Assembly: GCA_026261815.1 (NCBI GenBank) | Contig: JAMPIT010000493.1 | Coordinates: 2,011,001 to 2,075,000 of the forward strand | DNA length: 64,000 nucleotides | DNA from: Monarcha castaneiventris obscurior | Taxonomy: Eukaryota; Chordata; Aves; Passeriformes; Monarchidae | Direction: 5' to 3' | Part shown: positions 47,501 to 59,033 of the stretch, piece by piece | Numbering within the stretch: position 1 is the stretch's first letter | Layout of the letters: each line of letters opens with the position of its first letter | Made by a program: the position numbers and the translations under genes | Notes under the pieces: generated by a model | Seen by the model: only the letters and a program-made list of their open reading frames with translations | The model's database searches: none | Told to the model about the DNA's origin: nothing

Positions 47501-49255
47501 CAAGGGCATGCTGATAAGACATCCACACTGAGCCATCTCAGCCTTCAGCAAACACCCTCTCCAAATTTGCAGCACACATTGCTCTACCTGCCAGGACATC
47601 ACGTTTCAGATGAGAGTTTCAGTACTTTGTAATAAAAGCAACTCCACCAGACCAAACCCCTCAATCCCAGCTCCCTCTGCAGCCACCTCTGTCACTGCAG
47701 TGGCTGATGGCTCTCTGTGAGCCCCTGGGTGTGCAGTCACAACTTGGGGACAGCCAATTCAATGAGGGAGAATTTTTCACTTTGAATTTCCAACTGGCTT
47801 TGGTCTCCAGCCTCCAATAAAGCAGAGAGCCGAGTCCTTTAGCACTTCACAGCTGTAGACACTGAGGAGGAGCCACAAGCAGCATCTTGCAGCAGTTCAT
47901 GATGGTTCAGTCACCCCATGTGCTGCATGCAAAGTGCAAGCAGCTGAGATCACCTCTAATTCCCCTCTTTTACCCACAAGCCCTTCACAGATGTCAGAGC
48001 ATGCTTTGGTTCCACTGATCACTCACACTAGGAAATTTTGAGAGAGCCCAAGCTTGTGACTCGAAGAGTTTTGCCAAGTAAAATATTGGCCTGCAATGAT
48101 GTCCTAACAATACAAAGTAGTTGACACCATAAAATAAACAATTGCACAGAGCATAGCAAAAGGGTATTTGGAACTGCTAAGGATCTCGTGGAGGTATTAC
48201 TAAGCCAGACTGGAGTTAGCAAAAGCAATTTTTTAATGACAAAAACAAGTGTCAGTCTTTCCAACACCCCAGTCCCCACAGAGAAAATGCATCTCTGCCT
48301 AGAACTAGCCACACTGCTGGCTTCTTCCTTCAAGTTTCATAACTTTTACAGTGTGCAGAAATAACAGAAACAGTGAAAACAGAGCAGGGCAGGGTGTCCA
48401 TAAAAGAGTGAGTGTACTTATGGTTACACAGCTCCACACTCGGATATACAGCTACAGATAGAAATGGCAAAAGGAAAGCTAGAGGCTGCCATGTTCTTGT
48501 GATAAAATCACAAGGAAAGCAATGTAATTCCAAGCAGAAACTCTTTGAAAGAATCAGCTGGGCTTGATGAGTAGCAGCAGTGTAACTGCTTCCCCATCGT
48601 GCTGAGAATATCAGCAGAGAGCAAAGAAGAATAAAAAAAGAAAAATATCATTGTTAATTGTCAACAGAACCAGAAAAAGCCCTTAGCAGTTAGAATTTCA
48701 TCTCCAATGTCTGTCCTTTGCTGTCACTATGAGGAGTACTCAGAAGCTCATAGCCTGCAGCACCAAGCACACCTGTAGGTCTCCGTTAGCGAGCAGAAGG
48801 ACACAAACATCCTCAGAGCATAACCCCATAGCCGCCTGCTTGCCCTAATCACGATATTTCCATTCAGGAAGCTATTTGCACTTTATTTTCAGAGCCAGCT
48901 CAGATTGTAGGTCCATCTAGCAGCATCCTACCCTGTCAGATGCTTCAGAGCAGCATGGGGATCTCACAGCAACTGGCTGGTGGCAATATCTGCTCATCAG
49001 CTTGATCTCAGTCTCAGGCTGAGCATGTTGGGAGAGGAGGACTAAACCTGCACTAAAACATCTCTTTTTGGTTAAGCTATCACTGTGGACTAGGACAGCT
49101 TGAGTGGGGTTCATCTGCCTTCAACAGGGTGTTTACAAGTGAGGCAACCAAATCTAAACTGGTCACCCCGAGCACGAGTGAAGTCCATGATGGCAAGCAG
49201 TCACCCCAGGGGATGGGCCCCACCTGCACTAGGATGAAGCACCTACAGGGGAGAA
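44581..49255. other. Unique noncoding DNA, no gene recognised
   Basis: About 4.7 kb. A 12-bp direct repeat CACTGTCCTGAT occurs twice at 44763-44774 and 44779-44790. A-rich runs lie at 46095-46120 and 46729-46742. A minus-strand frame of 244 codons at 46442-47176 is the longest in the window, but it is aromatic and cysteine rich, crosses the A run, and has no recognisable domain. Confidence 0.45.
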
Positions 49256-49412
49256 GTTACTCTATTTTTAACCTATTTATTCTGATCACAAATTATTCTG
49301 ATTACTCTATTTTCCTTTTTTAAGAATTTTAAATATTTAAAAATATTTTTATTAACTATTCTCTATTTAATAAATAGAGAATATTACTCTATTTATTCTC
49401 ATCACAAAGAAA
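49256..49412. repeat. AT-rich region with direct repeats and a 12-bp hairpin
   Basis: The segment TCTATTTATTCT(G/C)ATCACAAA occurs near 49270 and again near 49390, about 120 bp apart. Between them TATTCTCTATTT (49357-49368) and AAATAGAGAATA (49372-49383) form a perfect 12-bp stem with a 3-base loop. The region is otherwise TTTAAATATTT-rich. It is probably a local duplication and rearrangement. Confidence 0.75.
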
Positions 49413-51314
49413 ATAACTTAGCCTCGGATATCTTGCAGGCAGGTACAGTTTGCTGAGATGACTCCCACTGTCACTATCACATGAAGGGCTGGTGCCCCCT
49501 TGGCCCCTGCATTTTGGCAGCCTCTATTTGCCCAAAGCACTATTCCCCCAGGGGAGGGAGCAGCAGCGTGGCAGGGAGCACAGCAGCTGAACACAGCACG
49601 GTGCTGCCAGGCCACATGAACCTCCCAAAGATTCCCAGTGCCTCCTGAGAAGCTGCCCAGAACACTGCTCCCCGTTCCCACGCCTCGACTGAGCACATCT
49701 TCAACACCCTGCTCAGCAGAGCACAGCCTGGACGTGGTTTTAAAGGCCTTTCGTTGCCAAGAGAGGGATATTTCTGTGACCTTTCTCACCATTTCCTATA
49801 GCAATCTAATCCCAATTTAAAATGTCATGCCCTGCAGCTTCCCCATAAAATTTAAAAAACACTCAACACACAAATAAACAAACAGACCAGATGAGCTTTC
49901 CTATAAGCAGCAGAAATAACACAGTGTAGTTTCCTGGGGATTTCTACATTGTGGTTGGATTCTCTGGTGCACGATAAAGGATGTGCTGTGATTGAAACTC
50001 CTTCTGTGGTTGGAGCATTTATAGCATCCCCCAATGTGGATTCTCTGCATTCTGCTAAGGGCTGAGCTTAGATGTCAATCTTCTCACTGTGGCTATTAAT
50101 AGAAGTGCTTTTAATCTTTTGAGCTGCATATTTCACGCCATTTTAGAGATCTATAAAGTCCAAGAACACTATCAAAATGTCAGTTTTTTGCTGAAATTTG
50201 TCCAAGGGCTCAAAAAGCAGCACGTAGGAGTGAATGTGAATGGATAAACACAAGCAAACACACACACACAGCCCCACGTGAGCACACTATCCTTTCCTCC
50301 TCAGGGAACTAGGATTAAAATAAAATTAAAATACCTTTTAGAACTTGAAAATCTGCCATGAGGGTCTACATAATTTCCTATTTCTAGATGACTTTTGTAA
50401 AAAACCAAGCCTTCTCTGATCACACCATGCAAGCAGCTCCAGAAAGGTTCGTATTCAGCTGGCTGGGATCAGTGAGACATTGGGTGCAAGTCTTCCCGGC
50501 AGAGCCACCACATGGTTTTGGAAAGTCAGCACCTAGGTGAAAGGAAGAATCTTGACAGTGCAGGAAAGGCAGACAAAGCTTCTCTCCTTGCCCAGCCAGA
50601 ACACAGATACGGGCTGACACACAGCTCCACACCTACCTCCACAAAGATTTTTCAAATGGCAAACCTCACAGCTGGAATTTCTGAGTATAGGACCCACAGG
50701 AGGGACAGATTTCCAAAGGACAGAGCACCCCATTCTTCTGTTTGGGTCTATTCTTGCTCATCATAGAAATGTTGAGACACAGATTTCTGTGTGCACCTCT
50801 CTAGAGGTGGTAGATGCACAACCCTGAATCCTGGCCTGCTCTATCTACAGCAAAAGCAGTTTGTCACCTTGTTTTCCTCACCAAAATGCATTTTGGCAGC
50901 CCTTGGGTATCTTTTTCACATTTGTAAAGCAGCCCAGTTCGTTTCATAGATTTGATAATGCATCCACTTCCCTTGCCTTGTTTCTGTGATGGAGTGCAGA
51001 GAAACAGAGTGGTTTCAAAAAATAGAAACTACTTCTGCAAATCACTCATCACGTCATTGTCATTAGCCATTTTCCAGAGACATCATCACATCAAACTCCA
51101 CGTCCACTTCAGGCTTTGAGTGATAACACAGTCCCACTTAGCTGACTGGGAAGGATGTAGGGCACGGCACACAAAAATTCGAGTGTCTTTCCAACACGTT
51201 TAGGTCAGGTGCAGTTTTCAGGAGCTGTCAGCTTCTGGAGCAACATAAGAAAGTGAAGCTTTGAGCAACCACCATCTCTTCCTATTGACCCACAGCCCTT
51301 CTGAGCCAGGACAG
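49413..51314. other. Unique noncoding DNA, no gene recognised
   Basis: No gene recognised. A short (CA)n lies at 50257-50270. No transposon was recognised. Confidence 0.5.
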
Positions 51315-51993
51315 TGTGGGAGTTGGGTACTCCACACAAATGCTGGTTCTTATCTTCACCTCTGGGAAGCTTTACCTCAAGCCCCAACAGATGAGAAACG
51401 CCTGCAGATGTTGTTTCAAGTTGTTTATTTCTCCTTATCTCTGCCAGCTCTCAGCTCCGGCCGCACATCTGATGCAGCCGAGTCCGAGCGGGAACTGCCC
51501 AGTCCTGGGCTGTCCCGTCCTTTTTGTGCCCTTTCCATGATCCAACCATTCTTCACAACGGATTTACTAGTTACTATTCTATACCAATTCATTTGCACCT
51601 ATTCTAGACATGTCATTTCTACCTCTTTTTCATTCCACCAATCATTTTGTGCTACCACCACCAGAGAAGATGGAGGAGAAGGAGAAGAAGAAGAAGAACA
51701 GGGCAACGCCCAAAATCCTCCATCTTAAACCCTTCGTCCTCATATTAAAAACCCTAAAATCTACTTTTTTACCTTAGTAAAATACTAAACCACTGCTCAT
51801 TTTCACACTCTCGTGGCTTGCAATGATTCTCGCAGCGTTGGTAACTTTTCCCATGGGCTGAGGTCAAAGCCGGTGCCATTCTGAGCTTCTTGCTATGGTC
51901 TGGGACCCCCTCGCCGGGGCTCCTGACCCCTCAGGGCAGCCCGAGGCATGCCCTGAGCTCCCAGGGCAGCCAGAAGTGTGCCTTGGATTCCAA
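51315..51993 (-). mobile_element. Solo LTR of a fourth ERV family, copy A
   Basis: The plus strand starts TGTGGGAGTTGGGTACTCC (LTR 3' end on the minus strand) and ends near TTGGATTCCAA. GGACAG flanks it on both sides (51309-51314 and 51994-51999), a perfect 6-bp duplication. A minus-strand AATAAA lies at plus 51424-51429, giving a U5 of about 105 bp. The zone 51455-51500 keeps several CpGs (CCGGCCGC, CCGAGTCCGAGCGGG), which suggests limited decay. The distal U3 has a diverged tandem repeat of about 30 bp (51925-51985) that copy B lacks. It is a solo LTR with no adjoining gag, pol or env. The outer end may be off by one or two bases because copy B ends in TTCCAACA. Confidence 0.82.
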
Positions 51994-54900
51994 GGACAGC
52001 AGTGCAGAGACCCTCAACGTCATCACACAGAAATGAGTCGGCAGCCAAACCACGGGCACAGACCAGGGCTCTTCTGATAACCACACTCAGCTATCAAAAG
52101 GTGTCTCTGCTACTGTTAAAGCACTGGAAGGCCTCCACAGGACCAATGGCCAGCATAAACAGTGCCTGTCAGGTGGCCTCCCCAGCCTCCCAGCTGGTCC
52201 TCCCACAGGGATGGAGTTCAGCAGTGAGGGTCCAGATCCTCCTTGTTTGACTGGCACTGGAGGCTGAAGGCAAAACCCCCTTGCCCTTCACCATCAAGAC
52301 CTGGCATCCCACACACATGAAAATGTAACTTCAAGAGCCCTCTCTGAGGCCACAGGACAGCGTGGAAGTGGCAGGTGCTGAGCTGTTTGCATGTTTGAAG
52401 TAAGCAGCAGAGTGACACATGAATCACTGTGCCTGAAAGAAACTAACACTTAGGAGGGCCACAGCAAAAATAATTCCAATTTCTCCCTTTCTGAGCTGAG
52501 CAGATGTTTAAAACTATGTCAGCGACCTCCAAACCATAAACATTTCTCAGGAACATGTAGATGTGGTTTGCAAAAACAAAGAAGTGTCCGATGTAAAGCA
52601 GAGGTCCTTGCTGAGGACCAGCCCCCTTCCAGCAGTGGGAATGTCAAACATGCTTGACCTCCAAATCAGCAAATAAGCACATTATAAACAATGTTATTAA
52701 TGGTTATGCTTTCACTACAATGAGAAGTCTCCCTGTTTGTTTAACGTGCAGCAAACTGGTCAGAGTGTACATAGTTTCATGGCCAAGCCACATTAAAGCA
52801 GGATGGGGAATTTGCTCCTATTGTTTCTAGCCCTGCTGCTGCAAGGAGTGGTAGGTGGCAGGAGGGGAGAGACACGGCTAATCCCAGCCCCATCAGGATC
52901 ACTGACATCATTTCATGTTTAGATACTGAGCCTGTGCCTTGGATCACCAAGTAATCACCACCCAACAGTTGGGATAGATGTGAGAGGTCATCGCTTCTTT
53001 ATAGAAACAGAAAACAGTCTCCAACTGCAGCATGAGCAGATGGCCCCATCCACATGCAAAGTCCACTGAGGACTCAGCCAGCCCAGAAAAAGGTGTTTTT
53101 GCCTTGAGAGGAGGACAAGAAACAAGTGAGGTGCTCTACCAGGACCTGGCTCTCTCCCCCATGTATTCCCTCACACACGATGCATCTTACAGCCAGGGCA
53201 ACTGTACCACATTTCCAATAAAAACATCCCTGTGATCCTATAACCTTCCTGCAAACAAAGCTGGGCCTGGGCTGCCAGTCTACATCCTAACTACATCCCA
53301 AGGAACTCTGGGGCTTGTCCATCACAAAAGTTAATGTGTAAAAAATTCCCTTTTCACACAGCCCTAACCCAGCTGCCAGGTGCTGGGGCAGCTGGAGGGC
53401 ACAGCAGCAAATGAGATGGGAAATCTCAGCTCAGGGTGTCGAGGCAGAAGGGTGCAGGGTGACAGAGGTGAATATTACATAGAGGTGCCCAAACCATTGG
53501 TTTCCAAGATCCTCCTTTGCATCAGCCAACATCAGGTGCAGGGAGCCCAATGGACCCATCTCCTGAGGAGTGGCTGTGCTAACAGCAGCATGGTTACAGG
53601 TCTTCCAACAGCAGCAAGGAAATTCCCAAGAAAAATCCCACTGGGTTTGGTCATACCTGACCCAGCCCAGATGCTGTGTCCCTGTAACCCAGTGGAGCTG
53701 GCTCTGATGCAAACAGGGAAGAGCTGAGCCACTGTCGTTCATGAGGCTGAATATTTCAAACCTGATCCTCAAACTGCTGAACATTCCCAAGTGATCACAC
53801 TGCAACAGCCAAAGCTCTTGCTGTAAGGAGTTCAGGCTCACACTGAAATGTACCAGATCAAGGGTTAACACAAATCCTGAGTGAAAATACAGAATGAAAG
53901 GAAACAGAGTTGCCCAACAGCCTTCCTATCTGTGCAAATGATGTCCCATGCACAAAGAAAAAGAGTAGGAACACAACCAAGGAGCAAGGCAACAGCTACA
54001 GCAGTAAAGGGAAGGAAACAGAAGAAATTTAGTATCCCTGCACTGAAAGTCTGCACTTTGAGATGGACTTTCCTGCATGACCTTGGGCAGCTCACAGAGG
54101 CCAAGCCGAAACTGCTGGATCACGGTGGCCTTGGGAGCCTGACGTGTCCCACAGGGCAGACAGACAGCAAACCCTCTCCACTCAGCTCCTTCCAGTGACA
54201 AGGATAGGACATTCCTTTCCTGTTGCACTGGCACACTGAGAAGATGCTCAGCAGCATCGACGAGGCTCTCGGGGCCTGTGGTGATGAGACCACACCGATT
54301 GCTCTGACAGCATCGCTCAAGGCCACAAGCATTTTGTTTTAGGCAGCTGACTAATTATTTTTACCACTTAAGGACTCGTCCACATCTAATGAGATTCCTC
54401 CAGGTCAGCCTGATTTTCTCCACTGATAAATCCCTTCCCTCCACCCCCAAGACATCAGTTACTGTCTCCCTTACTTGATAAGCACAGAAAAAACCCGCAG
54501 CAGACTAAACACCTCCCTTGTCTTGGAAGACTTTGTGCAGCAGCAACTCGCCACGAAGGACAAAACAAGCCCAGCAGCATCCAAGGAAATGAAAAGCAGA
54601 TGAAGACACAGTTTCTGTAAGCTCCAAAAAGATCCAGAGAGGCACAGGAGAGGTGGCAGGGCATTTGCACTGTGACAGGACAGGACTCAGGGATGCCCAG
54701 AGAAGCCCACAACTGGGTTTTATATTGAATGAGTGCTGGGATAAAACTCAGTGTACCCATCTTTTCCCATTAGAATGGGAAATTTCTGCTCACAGAAAGC
54801 TCCTCTGCCTCCAGCTTTGGCCACATTATGGAGGAAGTCACAAGGACTGAGGAATGTGCACCAGGGAAAGCAAATAAACAGAGGTGTGCAAATCTGCTAA

Positions 54901-56206
54901 AAATAACCCAGGAATTGTGGCTCTTGGAGGGGAACACAGGCACTCAGTTGTTCACCACCACCTACTACAATTGAGGCCTTGTCTGAACAGGTGGGTGGCT
55001 TTCCTGGCAAATCCTATCTTAAAAAGAAAAAACACCACACAGAAAAATCCCTCCTCCATCATTCCTGCAGCCCCTCTGTTTTCATCTAGATTCTTGCCAG
55101 AGGTTGTCAAAACAAGAAAGAAAAATAGAGCTCCAACATGTTCTTTGCTGCTTTCCCACTGCTTCCCAGGGCATTGATGTGCCGTTCCAGGCAGCCCCAA
55201 ACCAAATGCCAATGACAAGGGGCAGGGCTGGCAGTGCCACAAACAGGCAGCAACCTGCAAGCTGAGACTCCCATCCTTCAAGGAGCCCTCGAAGGAAAAG
55301 GTCCTGAAGAACCCTGTAAGAACTGGAAATAGGATGGAATTATTATAGATCCCTGTGTTCTTGAGGTCTCAAAATTGAGTAACACAAGCATCAGGCACAG
55401 CAGGAGGAAGGGGGCATGCGATAGGAAGCTCCGCAGAGGCACTGGAGAGACTGGGTTGTGTAAGATTGGGGGCTGCAAACCAAACCCACTGGTCAGAAAC
55501 CTGATCACTCCGATGCTTTTTTTCCAATTCCAGCCTCTAAGGTCAGCGTGAGTAAATCTCCCAAAGTCAGGAGGATCTGTGTGTGTTAAGAAATCGCCTT
55601 GCATCAAAATGTCCTGGTGATGTCTTTTATTTCTTTGACTCCTCCCTTAATTTAAATGTCGCAAACCCAGATAACCCCAAGTCTCTCAAAGCAGAACCTC
55701 AAAGCAAATATTTCTTTTTGGCTTTTTTTTCCCCATCCCCTTTTTGGCCAGGCTTCTCAGAAGTCTCCTTTCATCTCACCCAAGTCTGAAATTTGCTGAA
55801 AGGCTCCTTACAGGGTACTGAGCACATTTCCCAACACCAGAGAGCACATGCAGCAACAGGAGAACAATCTGTTCCATCTTTCACTCTCCACAGAGTAAAA
55901 CCCAAGCTTAGACTCAGATTAGCTGATCTCCACTGGGCACAGAGGATGGGCACGATGACCACAGACATTGTCTTTGCTCCAGCCCTTCCCTGGGGGTGGA
56001 GGCAGGCCCAGCTCCTGCACTTTTACACCCTTATTTCTGGAGCAGACACGATGGGTGGCAGGAGCCCAGCTCCAGCAAGAGTGGTGGAACTCCTCGAAAG
56101 GGATGTGGGGAACAGCACAGACCACGGCAGCAGAGCTGTTAACCACCATAAAAACACAGCACTGGTGCTTTCCCCACCTCCCGTGGGTGTCAAACCCCTT
56201 TCTGGG
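51994..56206. other. Unique noncoding DNA between two LTRs, not a provirus
   Basis: About 4.2 kb lies between two LTRs of the same family and orientation. No retroviral domain, primer-binding site or polypurine tract was seen, and each LTR has its own duplication, so this is host DNA. A MIR-like 'tgaccttgggcagctcac' piece occurs at 54078-54096 (weak). No gene was recognised. Confidence 0.55.
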
Positions 56207-56858
56207 TGTGGGAGTTGGGTATTCCACACAAATACAGGTTCTTTATCTTCACCTCTGGGGAGCTTTACCTCGAGCCCAAACAGATGAGAAATGCCTGCAG
56301 ATGTTGTTTCAGGCTGTTTATTTCTCCTTATCTCTGCCAGCTCTCAGCTCCGGCCGCACATCTGATGCAGCCGAGTCCGAGCGGGAACTGCCCAGTCCTG
56401 GGCTGTCCCGTCCTTTTTGTGCCCTTTCCATGATCCAACCATTCTTCACAGCGGATTTATTAGTTACTATTCTATACCAATTCATTTGCACCTATTCTAG
56501 ACACGTCATTTCTACCTCTTTTTCATTCCACCAATCATTTTGTGCCACCACCACCAGAGAAGATGGAGGAGAAGGAGAAGAAGAAGAAGAACAGGGCAAC
56601 GCCCAAAATCCTCCATCTTAAACCCTTCGTCCTCATATTAAAAACCCTAAAATCTACTTTTTTACCTTAGTAAAATACTAAACCACTGCTCATTTTCACA
56701 CTCTCGTGGCTTGCAATGATTCTCGCAGCGTTGGTAACTTTTCCCATGGGCTGAGGTCAAAGCCGGTGCCATTCTGAGCTTCTTGCTATGGTCTGGGACC
56801 CCCTCGCCGGGGCTCCTGACCCCTCAGGGCAGCCCGAGGCGTGCCTTGGGTTCCAACA
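56207..56858 (-). mobile_element. Solo LTR of the fourth ERV family, copy B
   Basis: Very similar to copy A at 51.3 kb along the full length, by eye about 95% or more apart from a deletion or non-duplication of about 30 bp near the U3 end. The plus strand starts TGTGGGAGTTGGGTATTCC and ends TTCCAACA, giving canonical TG...CA ends on the minus strand. CTGGG flanks it at 56202-56206 and 56859-56863 (5 bp). The minus-strand AATAAA is at plus 56317-56322. The plus-strand frame across the LTR repeats the frame seen in copy A and is not a gene. Confidence 0.85.
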
Positions 56859-57187
56859 CTGGGCAGCATTTGAAGTTATTTCATACCTGGTGCACAGGAG
56901 TGGTTACCACAGCCTGTGCTGGCAGCAGAGACCAGGTAACTGGACTCAGCTCACCCACAGCCTGCCCCCCGCCAGCACTGGGGGCAACACAGCAAGGGCT
57001 GGGGGCAGCAAGCAAGGTTTGGGGTCTCAGGGCTCTGTGCTGTGCCACAGACTGGTGTTGGTTTTAAAGAAGTCAGGTGCCACTGCTCTCTACGGTCTGG
57101 GACGGGGCCGTCCCCTGCTCCAACTCACACCACAGCATCCCCTGGAGCTCCTCAGCTCCCTGTGCTGGGGCACCGTGGGGACTCCAG
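56859..57187. other. Unique spacer between two LTRs
   Basis: About 330 bp of GC-rich sequence separate LTR copy B from the next LTR. No gene was recognised. Confidence 0.5.
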
Positions 57188-57641
57188 TGATGCCTTAGGT
57201 TTTAACTTTTATATTTTCAAATTCTGTACTGCTTAGAGTATAACTCTGAAGTTCCTTTTAGCCTGTAATTTCTGCTCTCTTGTGCTGGGCAGATATAACG
57301 AAGCCTCTCCAGGCTTTGCCTTCAAGGACAGCCAGGCTGTTCTAGGCCCAAAATGTGTAAACCAAAGACTCTAAGGGAGGGCAAGCTGAGGGGAATTACA
57401 TCATTAAACTGGGGCTTTAATTGGAGAATTAATCCTGATATGCAAATGAACCAGACCTATAAAAGTGTGAAGAACTCGTGACCAGTCATCCATCTTGAGG
57501 TCCATTTTTGGAAGCAGCCTCTGGCTCCCCCAGGGGAGGCCTGAAGGCCTGAAGGACCTTGAAGGCCCTTCAAATAAATACCTATCTTTATTCCCTTCCT
57601 CTTGTCTAGTCTCTGTTTCTAGGTGGCTGGAGAAGGCATCA
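57188..57641 (+). mobile_element. Solo LTR, TGATGCC family copy 4
   Basis: Boundaries are TGATGCCTT and AAGGCATCA. A perfect 4-bp duplication CCAG lies at 57184-57187 and 57642-57645, the clearest support for the family's boundaries. The octamer ATGCAAAT is at 57440-57447, TATAAAA at 57458-57464, and AATAAA at 57573-57578. It is about 14 bp longer than copy 2 because of small GAAGGCC-type duplications just before the poly(A) signal (57535-57570). It is a solo LTR, class I-like. Confidence 0.92.
57440..57464 (+). promoter_or_regulatory. Octamer plus TATA core of LTR copy 4
   Basis: ATGCAAAT and TATAAAA are both intact, with the same 10-bp spacing as in copy 2. Any activity would drive transcription toward higher coordinates. 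Confidence 0.65.
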
Positions 57642-58690
57642 CCAGACACCCAAGTGCCAGCCCAGTGGAGCTGAGCAGGCTGGACAAGCATCAAGGTGTT
57701 CTTCCACTTGGTCCTGAAGGCAAAGAACTGCACCTGAGGACACCAATGGAAAGAGCAGACTGTGCATGCATGGATGGCACCGAGCTGGGGGATTCCCTCC
57801 CCTGCTCCCCAAATCTTCCCTTTCTTGGCCACTGATAGAGTCACACACAGCAGGATCAGTGCAGCTGCTTTCTGACTGACTTCATGTGACCTCAGCTCAA
57901 GTGCCTGATAAGGATAATCTGCACTCGTGGCTCCCTCTGGGTCACTGGGGATCCTCCAGACCCTGATCAAAGGATCCCTGAGCTGGGCTGCAGATCTGGC
58001 TGCTCCTCTGCTGCTTTAGCAGTACCAACAGCAACAGAACAAGTCTGGCCCGGGCCAGGCTGATACTAACTGCAAAAATAATTTTCAGACTGCGTAGTCA
58101 TAGGAAAGTCTTTGAAGGGAATAAATAACTAACCTCACTTGCAGAGGCACATATTTGACCATATTACCTCATCTCAGCTGCAAACTGTCCCGCTCACAGC
58201 TGGTCCTCCTGATTTCTTCCCCTTCCAAAACTGCATCCAGCTCCTCCCAAAGCTGATTTAACAGCCTGTTTAACCAGTGATGTCCTTGGCCATTTGCTCC
58301 CTATTTTAGATGAAGAAAGCAAGCTTGAAACTTTTTATGTACCACTTCAACCACTTTTTTCCTTGCTCGAGACACCTGGTTATAGCATTGCCATTTCATA
58401 ACTGCTATAGAGTAAAGCCTCTTTATTGGAGTCAGGACAGGATTTTTCTACTTACTTAGTCTCGTTTTCAGTCTGGTTAAGCTCCAATGACTACAGGAAT
58501 TACTTTTATTTCCAATGCTGCCTGCAAGTCAGCTTAGAAGCTGGCCTGATACAGTTTCCAGGCACTTGGCCCCCATGTTTCACAAAGTTATGGGTAGGAA
58601 TGGTATTCCAAGAGAGCTTCTGAAGGAAAAAACAAGGCAGCAAAGAGAGGGGATGGAATAACATATCTTTCAGCTCAGCAGTTAATGTCT
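57642..58690. other. Unique noncoding DNA, no gene recognised
   Basis: No gene, repeat or site could be supported. Confidence 0.5.
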
Positions 58691-59033
58691 GGTCTGGGGT
58701 TTTAAGTTTTCCGCCAGTTCAGGAAATAACACTGAGAAGGTTCAAGGTAACGAGGATGCAAGAGCTAGTCTTCCCCCATCTTCAGGCATGAAGTGGTCCA
58801 AAATTTGCTGCTCATGTACACCCCAAGGAGAAAATCCCTGTCCTGCCCCATGCCCTGCAAGGTGCCACAGGAATAAACCTCCAGAAGCATCATGAGCACT
58901 GGTGGGACACAGTCCCTTGGGTGAGCATGGATTGCTGGAACACAGCAGCACCCATCAAGAATGGCAAACCTCCACAACCCTCAGCTTTGAGGAGTTTTGC
59001 ACAGCTATGGCTCTATTTACCCATGGATGAGGG
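58691..59033. repeat. 343-bp duplicated segment, copy 1
   Basis: This is identical to 60776-61118 at all positions but one (A at 58983, G at 61068) and has no indels. The two copies are in direct orientation, 2085 bp apart. Similarity stops abruptly at both edges. The segment is not a transposon I recognise and has no clear terminal repeats. Short minus-strand frames within it repeat in the second copy and are not considered genes. Confidence 0.97.

Noticed and set aside
54040..54100. MIR fragment (TGACCTTGGGCAGCTCAC)
   Set aside because: Only one short block matches. The neighbouring bases do not follow the MIR core, so it was not listed as its own element.
51994..56206. Internal region of a provirus bounded by the LTRs at 51.3 and 56.2 kb
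   Set aside because: Each LTR has its own different flanking duplication. No primer-binding site follows the would-be 5' LTR and no gag/pol/env-like frame is present.
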